64,000 nt of DNA from Stakelama marina (GTDB lineage: Bacteria > Pseudomonadota > Alphaproteobacteria > Sphingomonadales > Sphingomonadaceae), in contig NZ_JAGRQC010000001.1 of NCBI RefSeq assembly GCF_018122655.1, forward strand, positions 620,001-684,000, given 5' to 3'. Positions 18,517 to 29,369 of this stretch are shown here, in pieces. Positions within the stretch are counted from its first letter, which is position 1, and each line of letters begins with the position of its first letter. The translations under genes were made by a program, and so were the position numbers. The notes under the pieces are model-generated. The model saw only the letters and a program-made list of their open reading frames with translations. It did no database searches and was not told the origin of the DNA.

Positions 18517-19568
18517 CCGCCTGGTTCGAATCCCTGGGCATGATGCATGGCTGGGCGTGGTTCCTCGCCACGATCATCGGCATTCTGGTGATCGCTCTGC
18601 CGCTGATGCTGGCGGTCGCGATGATCATCTATGCCGACCGCAAGATCTGGGCGGCGATGGCGCTCCGGCGCGGACCCAATGTGGTCGGGCCGCTGGGGCT
18701 GCTGCAATCGTTCGCCGACGGGTTGAAGGTATTCCTTCAGGAAACGATCATCCCGTCGAGCTCGAACAAGGTGCTGTTCCTGATGGCGCCGATCATCACC
18801 TTCACGGTCGCGCTGATCGTGTGGGCGGTGATCCCGTTCCAGGCCGGCGTGTTGCTCGCCAATATCAATGTCGGCCTGTTGTACGTGCTCGCGGCGTCGA
18901 GCCTTGGGGTGTACGGCATCATCCTCGCGGGTTGGGCGTCGAACTCCAAATATCCCTTCTATTCGGCGATCCGCGCGGCGGCGCAGATGGTCAGCTACGA
19001 AGTCTCGATCGGCTTTGTCCTGATCTCGGTCGTGCTGTGGGCGGGCACGTTCAACCTGACGGGCATCGTCGAGGCGCAGCGCGGGGTGTACGGGTTCGGC
19101 ATCTTCAACGGTTTCGGGTTCAACCTGCTGCTGTTCCCGATGTCGGTTGTATTCTTCATCTCGTCGCTGGCGGAGACGCAGCGCGCGCCGTTCGACCTGA
19201 CCGAGGCCGAATCGGAACTCGTTGCCGGCTATCAGACCGAATATTCGTCGATGAGCTTCGCGCTCTTCTGGCTCGGCGAATATGCCAACGTCATCCTGAT
19301 GTGCGCACTCAACGCCGTGCTGTTCTGGGGTGGCTACCTGCCGCCGTTCGACTGGGCGCCGCTATACGCCGTACCGGGCATCATCTGGATGCTCGCCAAG
19401 ATGTCGTTCTTCTTCTTCCTGTTCAGCTGGGTGAAGGCGACGGTTCCGCGCTATCGCTATGACCAGCTTATGCGGCTGGGATGGAAAATCTTCCTGCCGC
19501 TCAGCCTGATTTTCGTGGTCCTGGTGTCGGGCTTTCTGATGTTCACCCGTTTCGGAGTTCCCGCATGA
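18513..19568 (+). CDS. nuoH: NADH-quinone oxidoreductase subunit H
   Basis: 351 aa from the ATG at 18513. NuoH is the eight-helix membrane subunit that joins the peripheral arm to the proton pumps and forms the quinone tunnel. Conserved stretches are [81 protein letters not shown] and [19 protein letters not shown]. The end overlaps nuoI by 4 bp. Confidence 0.97.
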   Translation: MTAWFESLGMMHGWAWFLATIIGILVIALPLMLAVAMIIYADRKIWAAMALRRGPNVVGPLGLLQSFADGLKVFLQETIIPSSSNKVLFLMAPIITFTVALIVWAVIPFQAGVLLANINVGLLYVLAASSLGVYGIILAGWASNSKYPFYSAIRAAAQMVSYEVSIGFVLISVVLWAGTFNLTGIVEAQRGVYGFGIFNGFGFNLLLFPMSVVFFISSLAETQRAPFDLTEAESELVAGYQTEYSSMSFALFWLGEYANVILMCALNAVLFWGGYLPPFDWAPLYAVPGIIWMLAKMSFFFFLFSWVKATVPRYRYDQLMRLGWKIFLPLSLIFVVLVSGFLMFTRFGVPA

Positions 19569-20050
19569 GTGTCGCGCAGACGATACGATCCTTCACGCTC
19601 TGGGAGTTCATCGGCGCTCACCTGAAGACGCTGAGCTACTTCTTCAAGGCGAAGGCGACGATCAACTATCCCTATGAGCACAATCCGGTAAGCCCGCGCT
19701 TTCGCGGCGAGCATGCGCTCCGCCGCTATCCCAATGGCGAGGAACGCTGCATCGCGTGCAAGCTGTGCGAGGCGATCTGTCCGGCGCTTGCCATCACGAT
19801 CGAGGCGGAGCCGCGCGACGACGGGTCGCGCCGCACGACGCGCTACGACATCGACATGACGAAGTGCATCTATTGCGGCCTCTGTCAGGAGGCCTGCCCG
19901 GTCGATGCCATCGTCGAAGGGCCGAATTTCGAATTTTCGACGGAAACGCGCGAGGAGCTGATCTATCAGAAGGACAAACTCCTCGAAAATGGCGATCGTT
20001 GGGAACGCGCGATTGCGGCGAACCTTGCCGCCGACGCGCCGTACCGTTAA
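19565..20050 (+). CDS. nuoI: NADH-quinone oxidoreductase subunit I
   Basis: 161 aa from the ATG at 19565. NuoI has an N-terminal amphipathic helix and two ferredoxin-type motifs binding clusters N6a and N6b: [12 protein letters not shown] near residue 62 and [12 protein letters not shown] near residue 101. It bridges NuoG to NuoB. A 108-bp gap to nuoJ follows, the longest inside the operon; I see no convincing promoter or terminator in it. Confidence 0.97.
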   Translation: MSVAQTIRSFTLWEFIGAHLKTLSYFFKAKATINYPYEHNPVSPRFRGEHALRRYPNGEERCIACKLCEAICPALAITIEAEPRDDGSRRTTRYDIDMTKCIYCGLCQEACPVDAIVEGPNFEFSTETREELIYQKDKLLENGDRWERAIAANLAADAPYR

Positions 20051-20158
20051 GCGCGCCGTGACATCTGATTCCTATCCGTTCGGTTTGGGTCTCGCGGGCG
20101 TCCTGCTCGTCGGTTCCAACGCCCAGGGCCAACGGATCGCAAGGGGCACGTTCATTCT

Positions 20159-20773
20159 GTGATCCAAGCAATCGCCTTTTACCTTTTCGCCGCGGTGGTG
20201 CTGATTTCCGCCGCCATGACGATATCGGCCCGCAACCCGGTGCATTCGGTGCTGTGGCTGATTCTCGCCTTTTTCAACGCCGCCGGGCTGATGGTGCTGG
20301 TGGGGGCGGAATTCATCGCCATGCTGCTGGTCATCGTCTATGTCGGCGCGGTCGCGGTGCTGTTCCTGTTCGTCGTGATGATGCTCGACATCGACTTTGC
20401 CGAGCTGCGGGCGGGATTCGTCAAATATTTCTGGATCGGCTTTGCGCTTGCGCTGGGGCTGGTCGCGGAAATCGTGTTCTATGCGTTCGGCAGCGTGTGG
20501 ACCGGCAGCCTGCAACTGGCCAAGCCGATTGCGCCCGTTGATCCGTCGGTCCCCAATATCCAGGCGATCGGCGAGCTTCTCTACACGCGCTATCTGTTCG
20601 TGTTCGAAGGCGCCGGGCTGGTGCTGCTCGTCGCGATGATCGGCGCCATCGTTCTGACGCATCGCCAGCGCAAGGATGCGCGGCCGCAGAAGATCAGCCG
20701 CCAGATCAATCGTCGCGCAAAGGACGCGATCCGCAACGTCGATGCGCCCGTGGGGCAGGGGGTGGAGCTGTGA
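20159..20773 (+). CDS. nuoJ: NADH-quinone oxidoreductase subunit J
   Basis: 204 aa from a GTG at 20159. Five membrane segments, with the conserved [19 protein letters not shown] and the pi-bulge helix region [26 protein letters not shown]. NuoJ belongs to the membrane arm near the quinone module. The C-terminus carries a basic tail ([18 protein letters not shown]). Its TGA overlaps the nuoK GTG. Confidence 0.95.
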   Translation: MIQAIAFYLFAAVVLISAAMTISARNPVHSVLWLILAFFNAAGLMVLVGAEFIAMLLVIVYVGAVAVLFLFVVMMLDIDFAELRAGFVKYFWIGFALALGLVAEIVFYAFGSVWTGSLQLAKPIAPVDPSVPNIQAIGELLYTRYLFVFEGAGLVLLVAMIGAIVLTHRQRKDARPQKISRQINRRAKDAIRNVDAPVGQGVEL

Positions 20774-21075
20774 TCGGCCTTACGCATTATCTCGTCGTTT
20801 CGGCGATCCTGTTCACGATGGGCGTGCTCGGCATCTTCGCCAACCGCAAGAACCTGATCGTCATCCTGATGGCGATCGAGCTGATCCTGCTGTCGGTGAA
20901 CCTGAACCTGGTCGCCTTTTCCGCTTATCTCCACGATCTGGTGGGGCAGGTATTCGCCATGTTCGTGTTGACCGTCGCTGCCGGTGAGGCGGCGATCGGG
21001 CTTGCGATCCTGGTGATCTATTTCCGTGGCCGCGGCTCGATCGCGGTCGATGACGTCAACCGGATGAAGGGGTGA
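20770..21075 (+). CDS. nuoK: NADH-quinone oxidoreductase subunit K
   Basis: 101 aa from a GTG at 20770. Three membrane helices with two buried glutamates typical of the proton channel, in [16 protein letters not shown] and [14 protein letters not shown]. It is related to MrpC antiporter subunits. Full length and in the normal place before nuoL. Confidence 0.96.
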   Translation: MIGLTHYLVVSAILFTMGVLGIFANRKNLIVILMAIELILLSVNLNLVAFSAYLHDLVGQVFAMFVLTVAAGEAAIGLAILVIYFRGRGSIAVDDVNRMKG

Positions 21076-21082
21076 TCGTTCG

Positions 21083-23185
21083 GTGACTTCGATCCAGTTC
21101 ATTGTATTTCTTCCGCTGCTCGCTGCCGCTTTCGCGGGGCTTAGCAACAGGGCGTTCGGCACGGTGCTGCCGAAGGTCGTAACGACGGGCGCGCTGTTCA
21201 TCGCGTGCATCCTCGCCTGGCCGATCTTCATCGGATTCCTGTCGGGGACGAGCGAGCCCTATGTCGCGCCGGTGCTGACCTGGCTGCAGTCGGGTGATCT
21301 CGACGTTGCCTGGGCGCTGCGTGTCGATGCGTTGACCGCGGTAATGCTGGTGGTCGTCACGACCGTCTCCGCGCTCGTCCATCTGTATAGCTGGGGCTAT
21401 ATGGAAGAGGACCCGGATCAGCCGCGCTTCTTCGCCTATCTGTCGCTGTTCACCTTCGCGATGCTGATGCTCGTGACGGCGAACAACCTGATCCAGATGT
21501 TCTTCGGTTGGGAAGGCGTCGGCCTCGCCAGCTACCTGCTGATCGGTTTCTGGTTCAGGAAGCCGAGCGCCAACGCCGCCGCGATCAAGGCATTCGTCGT
21601 CAACCGCGTCGGCGATCTTGGCTTCATGCTCGGCATCTTCGGCACCTTCCTTGTGTTCGGCACGGTGTCGATCCCCGACATCCTGTCGGCGGCGCCCGGC
21701 ATGGCCGGATCGACGATCGGGTTCCTTGGCCACCGTTACGACACGATGACCGTGCTGTGCCTGCTGCTGTTCGTCGGCGCGATGGGCAAGTCGGCGCAGA
21801 TCGGGCTCCACACCTGGTTGCCCGACGCGATGGAAGGCCCGACGCCGGTTTCCGCGCTGATCCACGCCGCGACGATGGTGACCGCGGGCGTGTTCATGGT
21901 CTGCCGCCTGTCGCCGATGTTCGAAACCAGCCCGACGGCGCTCGGCTTCGTGACCTTTATCGGCGCGCTGACCTGCTTCTTCGCAGCCACGATCGGCACG
22001 GTTCAGACCGACATCAAGCGCGTGATCGCCTATTCGACCTGTTCGCAACTTGGCTATATGTTCTTTGCAGCGGGCGTCGGCGCCTATGGCGCGGCGATGT
22101 TCCACCTGTTCACCCACGCTTTCTTCAAGGCGCTGCTGTTCCTGGGCGCGGGGTCGGTCATCCACGCGATGCACCATGAGCAGGACATGCGCTATTACGG
22201 CGCGCTGCGTAAGGAAATCCCGGTCACCTTCTGGGCGATGATGGCGGGGACGCTGGCGATTACCGGCGTCGGGCTTCCCTTTGTCGATATCGGTTTCGCC
22301 GGTTTCCATTCGAAGGATTCGATCATCGAGAGCGCGTTCGCGGCGGGCAGCTATCCGGCCTATTGGGCGGGTGTCATCGCGGCGCTGCTGACCAGCTTCT
22401 ATTCATGGCGCCTGATGTTCCTGACCTTCTGGGGCAAGCCGCGCTGGGCCAATTCGGAACATGTCCAGCACGCGATCCACGAAGCGCATGGCCATCATGA
22501 AGCCGAAGATGCGCATGTCGAGCACCCGTCACAGGAAGTGCCCGACAATCCGCATGCCGAAGATGCCGGGCACGAACCGTCGACGCATGGTGTCGATCCG
22601 GCACAGTTGCCCGAAGGTACCGGCGGCTATCACCCGCACGAAAGCCCGATCAACATGCTGATCCCGCTGATCGTCCTTTCGACGGGCGCGGTGTTCGCGG
22701 GCGTGTTCTTCCACCAGTTCTTCATCGACCCGCAGGCGGGAGCGAATTTCTGGAAGGGCAGCATCTTCTTCAACGAACATCTTGCGCATGCAGCGCATGA
22801 GATTCCGGAATGGGGCAAGCTGGCGGCGACTGTCGTGATGCTGATCGGCCTGTTCACCGCGTGGTATGCGTATATCCGCAACAAGGATTTGCCGGCGCAG
22901 TTCGTCAGCCAGTTCCGGGTGCTCCACCGGTTCCTGCTCAACAAATGGTATTTCGACGAGATCTATCACACGATCTTCGTGCGTCCCGCATTCGCCATCG
23001 GACGCTTCTTCTGGAAGCGCGGCGATGAAGGCACGATCGATCGCTTCGGTCCCAACGGCTCTGCCGCGGTTGTTTCTTTCGGCAGCCGCCTCGCGGGGCG
23101 CCTCCAGTCAGGATATGTCTACGCTTATGCATTCGTCATGCTGATCGGCCTCACCGCCGCGGTTACCTGGGCAATCACGCGGTAA
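21083..23185 (+). CDS. nuoL: NADH-quinone oxidoreductase subunit L with a His-rich loop
   Basis: 700 aa from a GTG at 21083. NuoL is the distal antiporter-like proton pump with a long lateral helix. Core motifs are present: [69 protein letters not shown] and [18 protein letters not shown]. Between two late helices lies a hydrophilic segment (about residues 458-520) with some thirteen histidines among acidic residues, longer than in E. coli. The C-terminal part ends in a final anchoring helix. Confidence 0.97.
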   Translation: MTSIQFIVFLPLLAAAFAGLSNRAFGTVLPKVVTTGALFIACILAWPIFIGFLSGTSEPYVAPVLTWLQSGDLDVAWALRVDALTAVMLVVVTTVSALVHLYSWGYMEEDPDQPRFFAYLSLFTFAMLMLVTANNLIQMFFGWEGVGLASYLLIGFWFRKPSANAAAIKAFVVNRVGDLGFMLGIFGTFLVFGTVSIPDILSAAPGMAGSTIGFLGHRYDTMTVLCLLLFVGAMGKSAQIGLHTWLPDAMEGPTPVSALIHAATMVTAGVFMVCRLSPMFETSPTALGFVTFIGALTCFFAATIGTVQTDIKRVIAYSTCSQLGYMFFAAGVGAYGAAMFHLFTHAFFKALLFLGAGSVIHAMHHEQDMRYYGALRKEIPVTFWAMMAGTLAITGVGLPFVDIGFAGFHSKDSIIESAFAAGSYPAYWAGVIAALLTSFYSWRLMFLTFWGKPRWANSEHVQHAIHEAHGHHEAEDAHVEHPSQEVPDNPHAEDAGHEPSTHGVDPAQLPEGTGGYHPHESPINMLIPLIVLSTGAVFAGVFFHQFFIDPQAGANFWKGSIFFNEHLAHAAHEIPEWGKLAATVVMLIGLFTAWYAYIRNKDLPAQFVSQFRVLHRFLLNKWYFDEIYHTIFVRPAFAIGRFFWKRGDEGTIDRFGPNGSAAVVSFGSRLAGRLQSGYVYAYAFVMLIGLTAAVTWAITR

Positions 23186-23198
23186 GGGTGGCAGAGCG

Positions 23199-24734
23199 AT
23201 GAACGGTTTTCCTATCCTTTCGGTCATGCTCGCGATCCCGGCGGTCGCCGCTATCGTGTGCCTGTTTCTCGACGCAAAGTCGGCGCGTTGGCTGGCGCTT
23301 GCCGCTACGCTCGTCGATCTGGCGCTCGGCATTGTCATGTGGGCCAATTTCGACATCGGCGGCGCGCAGTGGCAATTCGTCGAAAATAGCGGTCCGCTGT
23401 TCGGCAGCTTCTCCTGGGCGCTGGGCATCGACGGTTTTGCGCTGCTCCTGATCATGCTGTCGGTGTTCCTGATGCCGATCTGCATCGGCGCGAGCTGGGA
23501 AGCGATCCAGACCCGCGTGCCCGAATATATGGCGGCGTTCCTGCTGACCGAGTTGCTGATGATCGGTACGTTCGCGGCGCAGGACCTGTTCCTGTTCTAC
23601 GTGTTCTTCGAAGCGGGCCTGATTCCGATGTTCCTCATCATCGGCATCTGGGGCGGGGTGAACCGCATCTACGCCAGCTACAAATTCTTCCTCTACACGC
23701 TGCTCGGATCGGTGCTGATGCTGATCGCGATGCTGTGGATGAGCCAGACGGCAGGCACGACCTACATTCCCGACCTGATGGCGTACAACTTCCCGGTTCA
23801 CGCGCAGACCTGGCTGTTCCTCGCCTTCTTCGCCTCTTTCGCGGTGAAGATGCCGATGTGGCCGGTTCACACCTGGCTTCCCGATGCGCACGTTCAGGCG
23901 CCGACCGCGGGGTCGGTTATTCTGGCCGGCGTGCTGCTGAAGCTCGGCGGATACGGCTTCCTGCGCTTTTCGTTGCCGATGTTCCCCGAGGCCTCGTCGC
24001 AGCTCATCTGGCTGATCTTCGGCCTGTCGGCGGTGGCGGTGATCTACACTTCGCTCGTCGCGCTGGTGCAGAGCGACATGAAGAAGCTGATTGCCTATTC
24101 ATCGGTGGCGCACATGGCGATCGTCACGATCGGCCTGTTCGCGTTCAACCGGCAGGGCATCGAGGGCGCGATGCTGGTGATGCTCGGCCACGGTCTGGTT
24201 TCGGGCGCGCTGTTCCTGTGCGTCGGCGTTATCTACGACCGGCTGCACACGCGTGAGATCGACCGCTATGGCGGCCTCGCCATCAATATGCCGCGCTATG
24301 CCGTGCTGTTCCTGCTGTTCACGATGGCCTCGATCGGCCTGCCGGGCACCAGCAACTTCGTCGGCGAACTGCTCAGCCTGATGGGCACCTATCAGGTGTC
24401 GACGACGATCACCTTGCTGTGCACCACGGGTATCATCCTCGGTGCCGGTTACATGCTCTATCTCTATCGCCGCGTGGTATTCGGCGAACTGACCAAGGAC
24501 GACGTGAAGGCGATGCCTGACCTGAGCAAGCGCGAGTTGGCGCTTCTCGTGCCGATCGCAGCGGTTGTGCTGTGGATGGGCGTGTATCCCGAAAGCTTCA
24601 TCGCGCCGATGCGGCAGGACGTGACGATCCTGCTCCACCGCATCGACCGCGCACAGCCCAAGGGCGACTCGCTGCCGACAGCCGGCGCTCCGCAGGCGCA
24701 TGCCGCAGAAGCAAGCCATGGGGAGGCGCACTGA
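23199..24734 (+). CDS. nuoM: NADH-quinone oxidoreductase subunit M
   Basis: 511 aa. Antiporter-like proton-pumping subunit. Features are FYVFFEAGLIPMFLIIGIWGG with the key Glu, FAVKMPMWPVHTWLPDAHVQAPTAGSVILAGVLLKLGGYGFLR with the key Lys residues, and SSVAHMAIVTIGLF. The C-terminal tail is His/Ala-rich (QAHAAEASHGEAH). The TGA overlaps the nuoN ATG. Confidence 0.97.
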   Translation: MNGFPILSVMLAIPAVAAIVCLFLDAKSARWLALAATLVDLALGIVMWANFDIGGAQWQFVENSGPLFGSFSWALGIDGFALLLIMLSVFLMPICIGASWEAIQTRVPEYMAAFLLTELLMIGTFAAQDLFLFYVFFEAGLIPMFLIIGIWGGVNRIYASYKFFLYTLLGSVLMLIAMLWMSQTAGTTYIPDLMAYNFPVHAQTWLFLAFFASFAVKMPMWPVHTWLPDAHVQAPTAGSVILAGVLLKLGGYGFLRFSLPMFPEASSQLIWLIFGLSAVAVIYTSLVALVQSDMKKLIAYSSVAHMAIVTIGLFAFNRQGIEGAMLVMLGHGLVSGALFLCVGVIYDRLHTREIDRYGGLAINMPRYAVLFLLFTMASIGLPGTSNFVGELLSLMGTYQVSTTITLLCTTGIILGAGYMLYLYRRVVFGELTKDDVKAMPDLSKRELALLVPIAAVVLWMGVYPESFIAPMRQDVTILLHRIDRAQPKGDSLPTAGAPQAHAAEASHGEAH

Positions 24735-26179
24735 TGTCCTACGCATCGCAACTCGTCATGACGCTGCCCGAGGTGGTGCTGTCGATCGGCGCGCTCGTGC
24801 TGATGATGGTCGCCGCATGGGGCGGTCAGCGATCTTCGCGCGGCGTTAGCTGGGCCGCGGTGGCCGTGCTTGTCGGCGCGGGTATCTCGCTTATCGGCCC
24901 GGCTTCGAGCGGCGGCGAAGCGTTCTACGGCCTTTATCGCGCCGACGCTTTTGCGGCGTTCGCCAAGCTGCTTATCTATATCGCCGCGGGCGTATCGATC
25001 ATTATCGCCCCGCGCTTCTTCGGCGCGACGAGCGGTGATGACCTGAAACCCGAATATCCGGTGCTGATCCTGCTCTCGGCAGTCGGCATGGGCATCATGG
25101 TGTCGGCCGCCGACCTGCTGACGCTTTATGTCGGCCTGGAACTGCAGAGCCTCGCCGCCTATGTGCTGGCGAGCTTCATGCGGCGCGACACGCGGTCGGC
25201 AGAGGCGGGGCTGAAATATTTCGTGCTCGGCGCTCTGGCGAGCGGCATCCTGCTTTACGGTATCTCGCTGGTCTATGGTTTCTCCGGCACGACGCTGTTC
25301 GACGATATCGCCGCGCGCTATGCGGCGGGGACCTCGACGGGGCTGCTGTTCGGGCTGGTGTTCGTGTTCGCGGGGCTGGCGTTCAAGATTTCGGCGGTGC
25401 CGTTCCATATGTGGACGCCCGACGTTTATGAAGGTGCGCCGACGCCGGTAACCGCGTTCTTCGCGAGCGCGCCGAAGGTTGCCGCCATCGGATTGGCGCT
25501 TCGCGTCGCTGTGGAGGCGATGGGGCCGGCGGCGGCCGAGTGGCGCCAGATCGTCATCTTCGCGGCACTCGCCTCTATCGTGCTCGGTGCGGTGGCCGCG
25601 ATCGGCCAGTCGAACATCAAGCGGCTGCTTGCCTATTCGTCGATCAACAATATCGGTTTCGCGCTGATTGGCCTTGCCGCCGGGACGCAGGCGGGCGTGT
25701 CGTCGGTGTTGATATACATGACGATCTATATCGCCATGACGCTGGGCAGCTTCCTGATCGTGCTCCAGATGCGCGACGAGGCAGGACGACCGGTCGAAGA
25801 CATTGCCGCGCTGTCGGGGATGTCGCAGACGCGTCCCGCACTTGCTGCGGCGCTTGCGATGTTCATGTTCTCGCTTGCCGGTATCCCGCCGCTGTTCGGT
25901 TTCTACGCGAAGTTCGTCGTGTTCAGCGCCGCGGTCCAGGCGGGGCTGTTCCCGCTGGCGGTGATCGGTATCGCCGCCTCGGTGATCGGCGCATATTATT
26001 ATCTGCGTATCGTCAAGACGATGTATTTCGATGAAGCCGCGCCGGCCTTTCCGAAGACGGGAAGCGTTGTCGAGGGCGGGTTGATCGCGCTGTCCGCCGC
26101 GTTCATCTCTCCGCTTGGCTATCTGCTGATTCCGGCGCTGGGCGCATGGGCAGCAACCGCGGCACGGGCGCTGTTCTGA
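24734..26179 (+). CDS. nuoN: NADH-quinone oxidoreductase subunit N
   Basis: 481 aa from the ATG at 24734 overlapping the nuoM stop. Third antiporter-like pump of the membrane arm: LYVGLELQSLAAYVLASF, AEAGLKYFVLGALASGILLYG, FKISAVPFHMWTPDVYEGAPTPVTAFFA and SSINNIGFALIGLAAG are diagnostic. It closes the fourteen-gene Complex I set. The birA start lies inside its last 34 bp. Confidence 0.97.
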   Translation: MSYASQLVMTLPEVVLSIGALVLMMVAAWGGQRSSRGVSWAAVAVLVGAGISLIGPASSGGEAFYGLYRADAFAAFAKLLIYIAAGVSIIIAPRFFGATSGDDLKPEYPVLILLSAVGMGIMVSAADLLTLYVGLELQSLAAYVLASFMRRDTRSAEAGLKYFVLGALASGILLYGISLVYGFSGTTLFDDIAARYAAGTSTGLLFGLVFVFAGLAFKISAVPFHMWTPDVYEGAPTPVTAFFASAPKVAAIGLALRVAVEAMGPAAAEWRQIVIFAALASIVLGAVAAIGQSNIKRLLAYSSINNIGFALIGLAAGTQAGVSSVLIYMTIYIAMTLGSFLIVLQMRDEAGRPVEDIAALSGMSQTRPALAAALAMFMFSLAGIPPLFGFYAKFVVFSAAVQAGLFPLAVIGIAASVIGAYYYLRIVKTMYFDEAAPAFPKTGSVVEGGLIALSAAFISPLGYLLIPALGAWAATAARALF

Positions 26180-26883
26180 CGCCCGAAATACAGTCGCTCG
26201 CGGAGACGGGATCGACCAATGCCGATCTGATTGCCCTTGCGCGTAGCGGTGCGCGCGAGGGCCTCTGGCTCCGTGCTGATCGCCAGACGGCAGGGCGCGG
26301 ACGTCAGGGGCGGGCGTGGGAATCGCCCGTCGGTAACCTCTATGCCAGCACGCTGGTTCGGCTACGGCCCGGCGACCCGGCTCCGGCGACGCTTGCGCTG
26401 GTCGCCGCCGTCGCGCTTGCCGAAGCGGTCACGGTATATTGCCGCGCGCAGGTCACGCTGAAATGGCCGAACGACCTGTTGATCGACGGCGCCAAGCTGT
26501 CGGGTATCCTGCTCGAACGCGCGGACAACGCCGTGGTGATCGGGTTCGGTGTCAATCTGGCGCATCACCCGGTCGGGCTCGACCGTGCCACCACATCACT
26601 CGCCGAGCGGGGAGCGCAGGTCGAACCCGGGCCGTTTGCCGAAACGCTTGCCGAAAGCTTCGCGCGCTGGCTCGGACGCTGGCGCAGCGAGGGCCTGGGA
26701 CCGGTGCGCGCGCGCTGGCTGGAACTGGCGCATCCGGTCGGCACTGCGCTCACCGCGCGCACGGGCGATGGCGACAGCATCGAGGGACTGTTCGACGGCC
26801 TCGACCGCGATGGTGCGCTGATCCTGCGCTTGGCCTCTGGCGAGCGGCGTGTCATTCACGCAGGTGATATATTCCTGATCTGA
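26146..26883 (+). CDS. birA: Biotin--[acetyl-CoA-carboxylase] ligase, monofunctional
   Basis: 245 aa. BirA joins biotin to the carrier lysine of acetyl-CoA carboxylase via biotinyl-AMP. The catalytic core is clear: ETGSTNADLI, the adenylate loop TAGRGRQGRAWESPVGNLYAST (here GRGRQG), LKWPNDLLIDGAKLSGIL, and VIGFGVNLAHHP, with a small C-terminal beta domain. There is no N-terminal helix-turn-helix, so it should not repress transcription as the E. coli protein does. The ATG at 26146 is the only good start and overlaps nuoN by 34 bp. Confidence 0.93.
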   Translation: MGSNRGTGAVLTPEIQSLAETGSTNADLIALARSGAREGLWLRADRQTAGRGRQGRAWESPVGNLYASTLVRLRPGDPAPATLALVAAVALAEAVTVYCRAQVTLKWPNDLLIDGAKLSGILLERADNAVVIGFGVNLAHHPVGLDRATTSLAERGAQVEPGPFAETLAESFARWLGRWRSEGLGPVRARWLELAHPVGTALTARTGDGDSIEGLFDGLDRDGALILRLASGERRVIHAGDIFLI

Positions 26884-26901
26884 TCTGAAGGAGATGCGGT
26901 C

Positions 26902-27690
26902 GTGCTGCTCGCGATCGATGCCGGAAACACCAATATCGTGTTCGCGCTGTTCGAGGACGGCCAAATCCGCACGCGCTGGCGGATCACCACCGATGCGCGG
27001 CGAACCGCCGACGAATATGCGGTCTGGCTAAGCCAGTTGCTGCACCTGGAAGGGTATCAGCGCAGCGATGTGAATGCCGTGATTATCGGTACGGTCGTAC
27101 CGCGCGCGCTTCACAATCTCGAAGTGCTTTCGACCAAATATTTCGGCGTCGACCCGGTTGTCGCGGGGCAGGGCGATGCCGGATGGGGCATGGCGCTCGA
27201 TGTCGAGGAACCGCAGAATCTGGGCGCTGACCGAGCGCTCAACATGATCGCCGCGCACGAACAGTTTGGCGGCGATCTCGTCATCATCGATTTCGGGACG
27301 GCCACCACGTTCGACGTCATCGACTATCGCGGTGCCTATAAGGGCGGCGTGATCGCGCCGGGCATCAATCTTTCGATCGATGCGCTGGTCAGCGCCGCGG
27401 CCAAATTGCCGCGAATCGCGATCGAGGCACCGGCGAACGACTCGGTCATCGGCCGAAATACCGTCGAGCAGATGAATATCGGCGTCTATTGGGGCTATAT
27501 CGCGATGATGGAAGGCCTGACCGCGCGGATGAAGGCGGAGATCGGCCGCCCGGTAAAGGTCGTTGCGACCGGAGGACTCGCCATATTGTTCGAAAAACAT
27601 ACCGATATCTTCGACGCGGTCGAAACCGACCTGACCTTGCAGGGGCTGGCCTTATTGTGGTCGCGCGCCCATGTAGGGAATGCGCGCTGA
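26902..27690 (+). CDS. coaX: Type III pantothenate kinase
   Basis: 262 aa from a GTG at 26902 preceded by AAGGAGA. CoaX phosphorylates pantothenate in the first step of coenzyme A synthesis. It is of the ASKHA fold: the phosphate-1 motif [16 protein letters not shown] at the N-terminus, the [13 protein letters not shown] pantothenate-site motif, the second [14 protein letters not shown], and [11 protein letters not shown]. The nuo-birA-coaX-rnj order is commonly seen in alphaproteobacteria. Confidence 0.95.
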   Translation: MLLAIDAGNTNIVFALFEDGQIRTRWRITTDARRTADEYAVWLSQLLHLEGYQRSDVNAVIIGTVVPRALHNLEVLSTKYFGVDPVVAGQGDAGWGMALDVEEPQNLGADRALNMIAAHEQFGGDLVIIDFGTATTFDVIDYRGAYKGGVIAPGINLSIDALVSAAAKLPRIAIEAPANDSVIGRNTVEQMNIGVYWGYIAMMEGLTARMKAEIGRPVKVVATGGLAILFEKHTDIFDAVETDLTLQGLALLWSRAHVGNAR

Positions 27691-27724
27691 ATCGGCGCAT
27701 CCTCGCAACCATGACAGGGATAGA

Positions 27725-29362
27725 GTGACTCCAGGAAACGAACTGCTTTTTGTCGCGCTCGGCGGATCGGGCGAGATCGGTATGAACGTCAATTGCTATG
27801 GCTGTAAGGGCCATTGGCTGATGGTAGATTGCGGCGTGACCTTCGCCGACCCGGCCTATCCGGGCATCGACGTGCTGCTGCCCGATCTGCAGTTCATCGA
27901 GGAGCAGCTCGACGGCCTTACCGGCATCGTAATCACCCATGGTCATGAGGACCATATCGGGGCGTTGCCCTATCTCGCGCTCGATCTCGGCGTGCCGATC
28001 TATGCGACGCCGTTCACCGCAGGACTGGTGAGGGGCAAGCTGGAAGAGGAAGGGATTGCGGACGACGTTGATCTGCACGTCATCAACCCCGGCGAGGCTT
28101 TCGATGTCGATCCGTTCCGAATTCGCTTCGTTCCCGTTGCGCACTCGATTCCCGAGGGCAATGCCGTCCTGATCGAAACGCCCTATGGCCGGGTACTCCA
28201 CACCGGCGACTGGAAACTCGACGACGCGCCGGTGCTCGGCTCGCCGGCAACGGCCGACATGCTGACGACGATCGGCGATGAGGGCGTTCTGGCGCTGGTG
28301 TGCGATTCCACCAACGTTTTCAATGCCGACGCGTCAGGCTCTGAAACCAGCGTTCGGGCGGGCCTCGACAAGGTAGTGGAAGAAGCGGCGGGACGTGTGC
28401 TGGTAACCACCTTCGCATCCAACGCTGCGCGACTGAAGACCCTCGGCGAAGTTGCGCGCGACGCCGGTCGAACGGTGTGTATCGCAGGGCGTTCGCTCGA
28501 ACGCATTTTGCGGGTTTCGAAGGAAACCGGCTATCTGAAGGATTTCCCGAAGACGGTCGATTTCGATACCGCGATGGGGCTGCCGCGCAAGGACGTGATG
28601 ATAATCGCGACGGGCGGGCAGGGCGAACCGCGCGCAGCGCTGGCGCGTGTTGCCGACGGAGCGCACCCGCTCTCTCTCGACGCCGGCGACCGCGTGATCT
28701 TCTCGTCGAAGCAAATCCCGGGGAACGAAGTCGCGATCGGGCGAATCCAGAACCAGCTCGCGGCGAAGGGTGTCGAGATGATTACCGAGCGCCAGGCGCA
28801 TGTGCATGTGTCCGGCCATCCCGGGCGCCCCGAGTTGCAGCAGATGTACCGCTGGATTCGCCCCGAATTGCTGATCCCGGTCCATGGCGAGATGCGCCAT
28901 CTGATGGAACATGCGCGCTTCGGCCTTGCCAATGAAATTCCCCGTGCGCTTGTGCAGACCGATGGCGACATCGTTCGCATTGCGCCCGGAACGCCGGAAA
29001 AGGTCGGGCACGCGCCGATCGGTCGGCTCGCGCTTGATGGCGATGTCATCCTTCCGGCTGATGGCAGCACGATCAACGAGCGGCGCAAGCTGGGTTTCAA
29101 TGGCCAGATTTCGGTCGCAGTCGCGGTCGATGCGAGGCGCAAGCTCGTCGGTGCGCCGCAACTGCGCCTTTCGGGGGTACCGATCGAGGAAGATCGCGAT
29201 GCCTTTATCGATGAGGCGGCCGATGCCGCTGCCGAGGCGGCGGGCAAGGGCGCCGGCGATATAGAGGGCCTGCGCGAGAGCCTGAGGCTCGCAGTTCGCC
29301 GGACCGCGACTCGCTGGACAGGCAAGAAGCCTGTCGTCGATGTGCTGATCGTAGAGGTCTGA
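27725..29362 (+). CDS. rnj: Ribonuclease J
   Basis: 545 aa from a GTG at 27725; an upstream ATG at 27680 lies within the end of coaX. RNase J is a metallo-beta-lactamase/beta-CASP nuclease with endo- and 5'-exonuclease activity in RNA maturation and decay. The zinc motif HGHEDH spans residues 72-77, followed by VAHSIPEGNAVLIETPYGRVLHTGDWKLD, the beta-CASP region TFASNAARLKT, ATGGQGEPRAAL, and the C-terminal motif HVSGHPGRPELQQM. Alphaproteobacteria use it alongside RNase E. Confidence 0.95.
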   Translation: MTPGNELLFVALGGSGEIGMNVNCYGCKGHWLMVDCGVTFADPAYPGIDVLLPDLQFIEEQLDGLTGIVITHGHEDHIGALPYLALDLGVPIYATPFTAGLVRGKLEEEGIADDVDLHVINPGEAFDVDPFRIRFVPVAHSIPEGNAVLIETPYGRVLHTGDWKLDDAPVLGSPATADMLTTIGDEGVLALVCDSTNVFNADASGSETSVRAGLDKVVEEAAGRVLVTTFASNAARLKTLGEVARDAGRTVCIAGRSLERILRVSKETGYLKDFPKTVDFDTAMGLPRKDVMIIATGGQGEPRAALARVADGAHPLSLDAGDRVIFSSKQIPGNEVAIGRIQNQLAAKGVEMITERQAHVHVSGHPGRPELQQMYRWIRPELLIPVHGEMRHLMEHARFGLANEIPRALVQTDGDIVRIAPGTPEKVGHAPIGRLALDGDVILPADGSTINERRKLGFNGQISVAVAVDARRKLVGAPQLRLSGVPIEEDRDAFIDEAADAAAEAAGKGAGDIEGLRESLRLAVRRTATRWTGKKPVVDVLIVEV

Positions 29363-29369
29363 CCGTACC

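Noticed and set aside
18522..18534. GGTTCGAATCCC, like a tRNA T-arm
   Set aside because: It is codons for WFES at the start of nuoH; no acceptor or anticodon arm fits around it.
20051..20158. Possible internal promoter between nuoI and nuoJ
   Set aside because: The 108-bp gap has no pair of hexamers with proper spacing that I would call a promoter.
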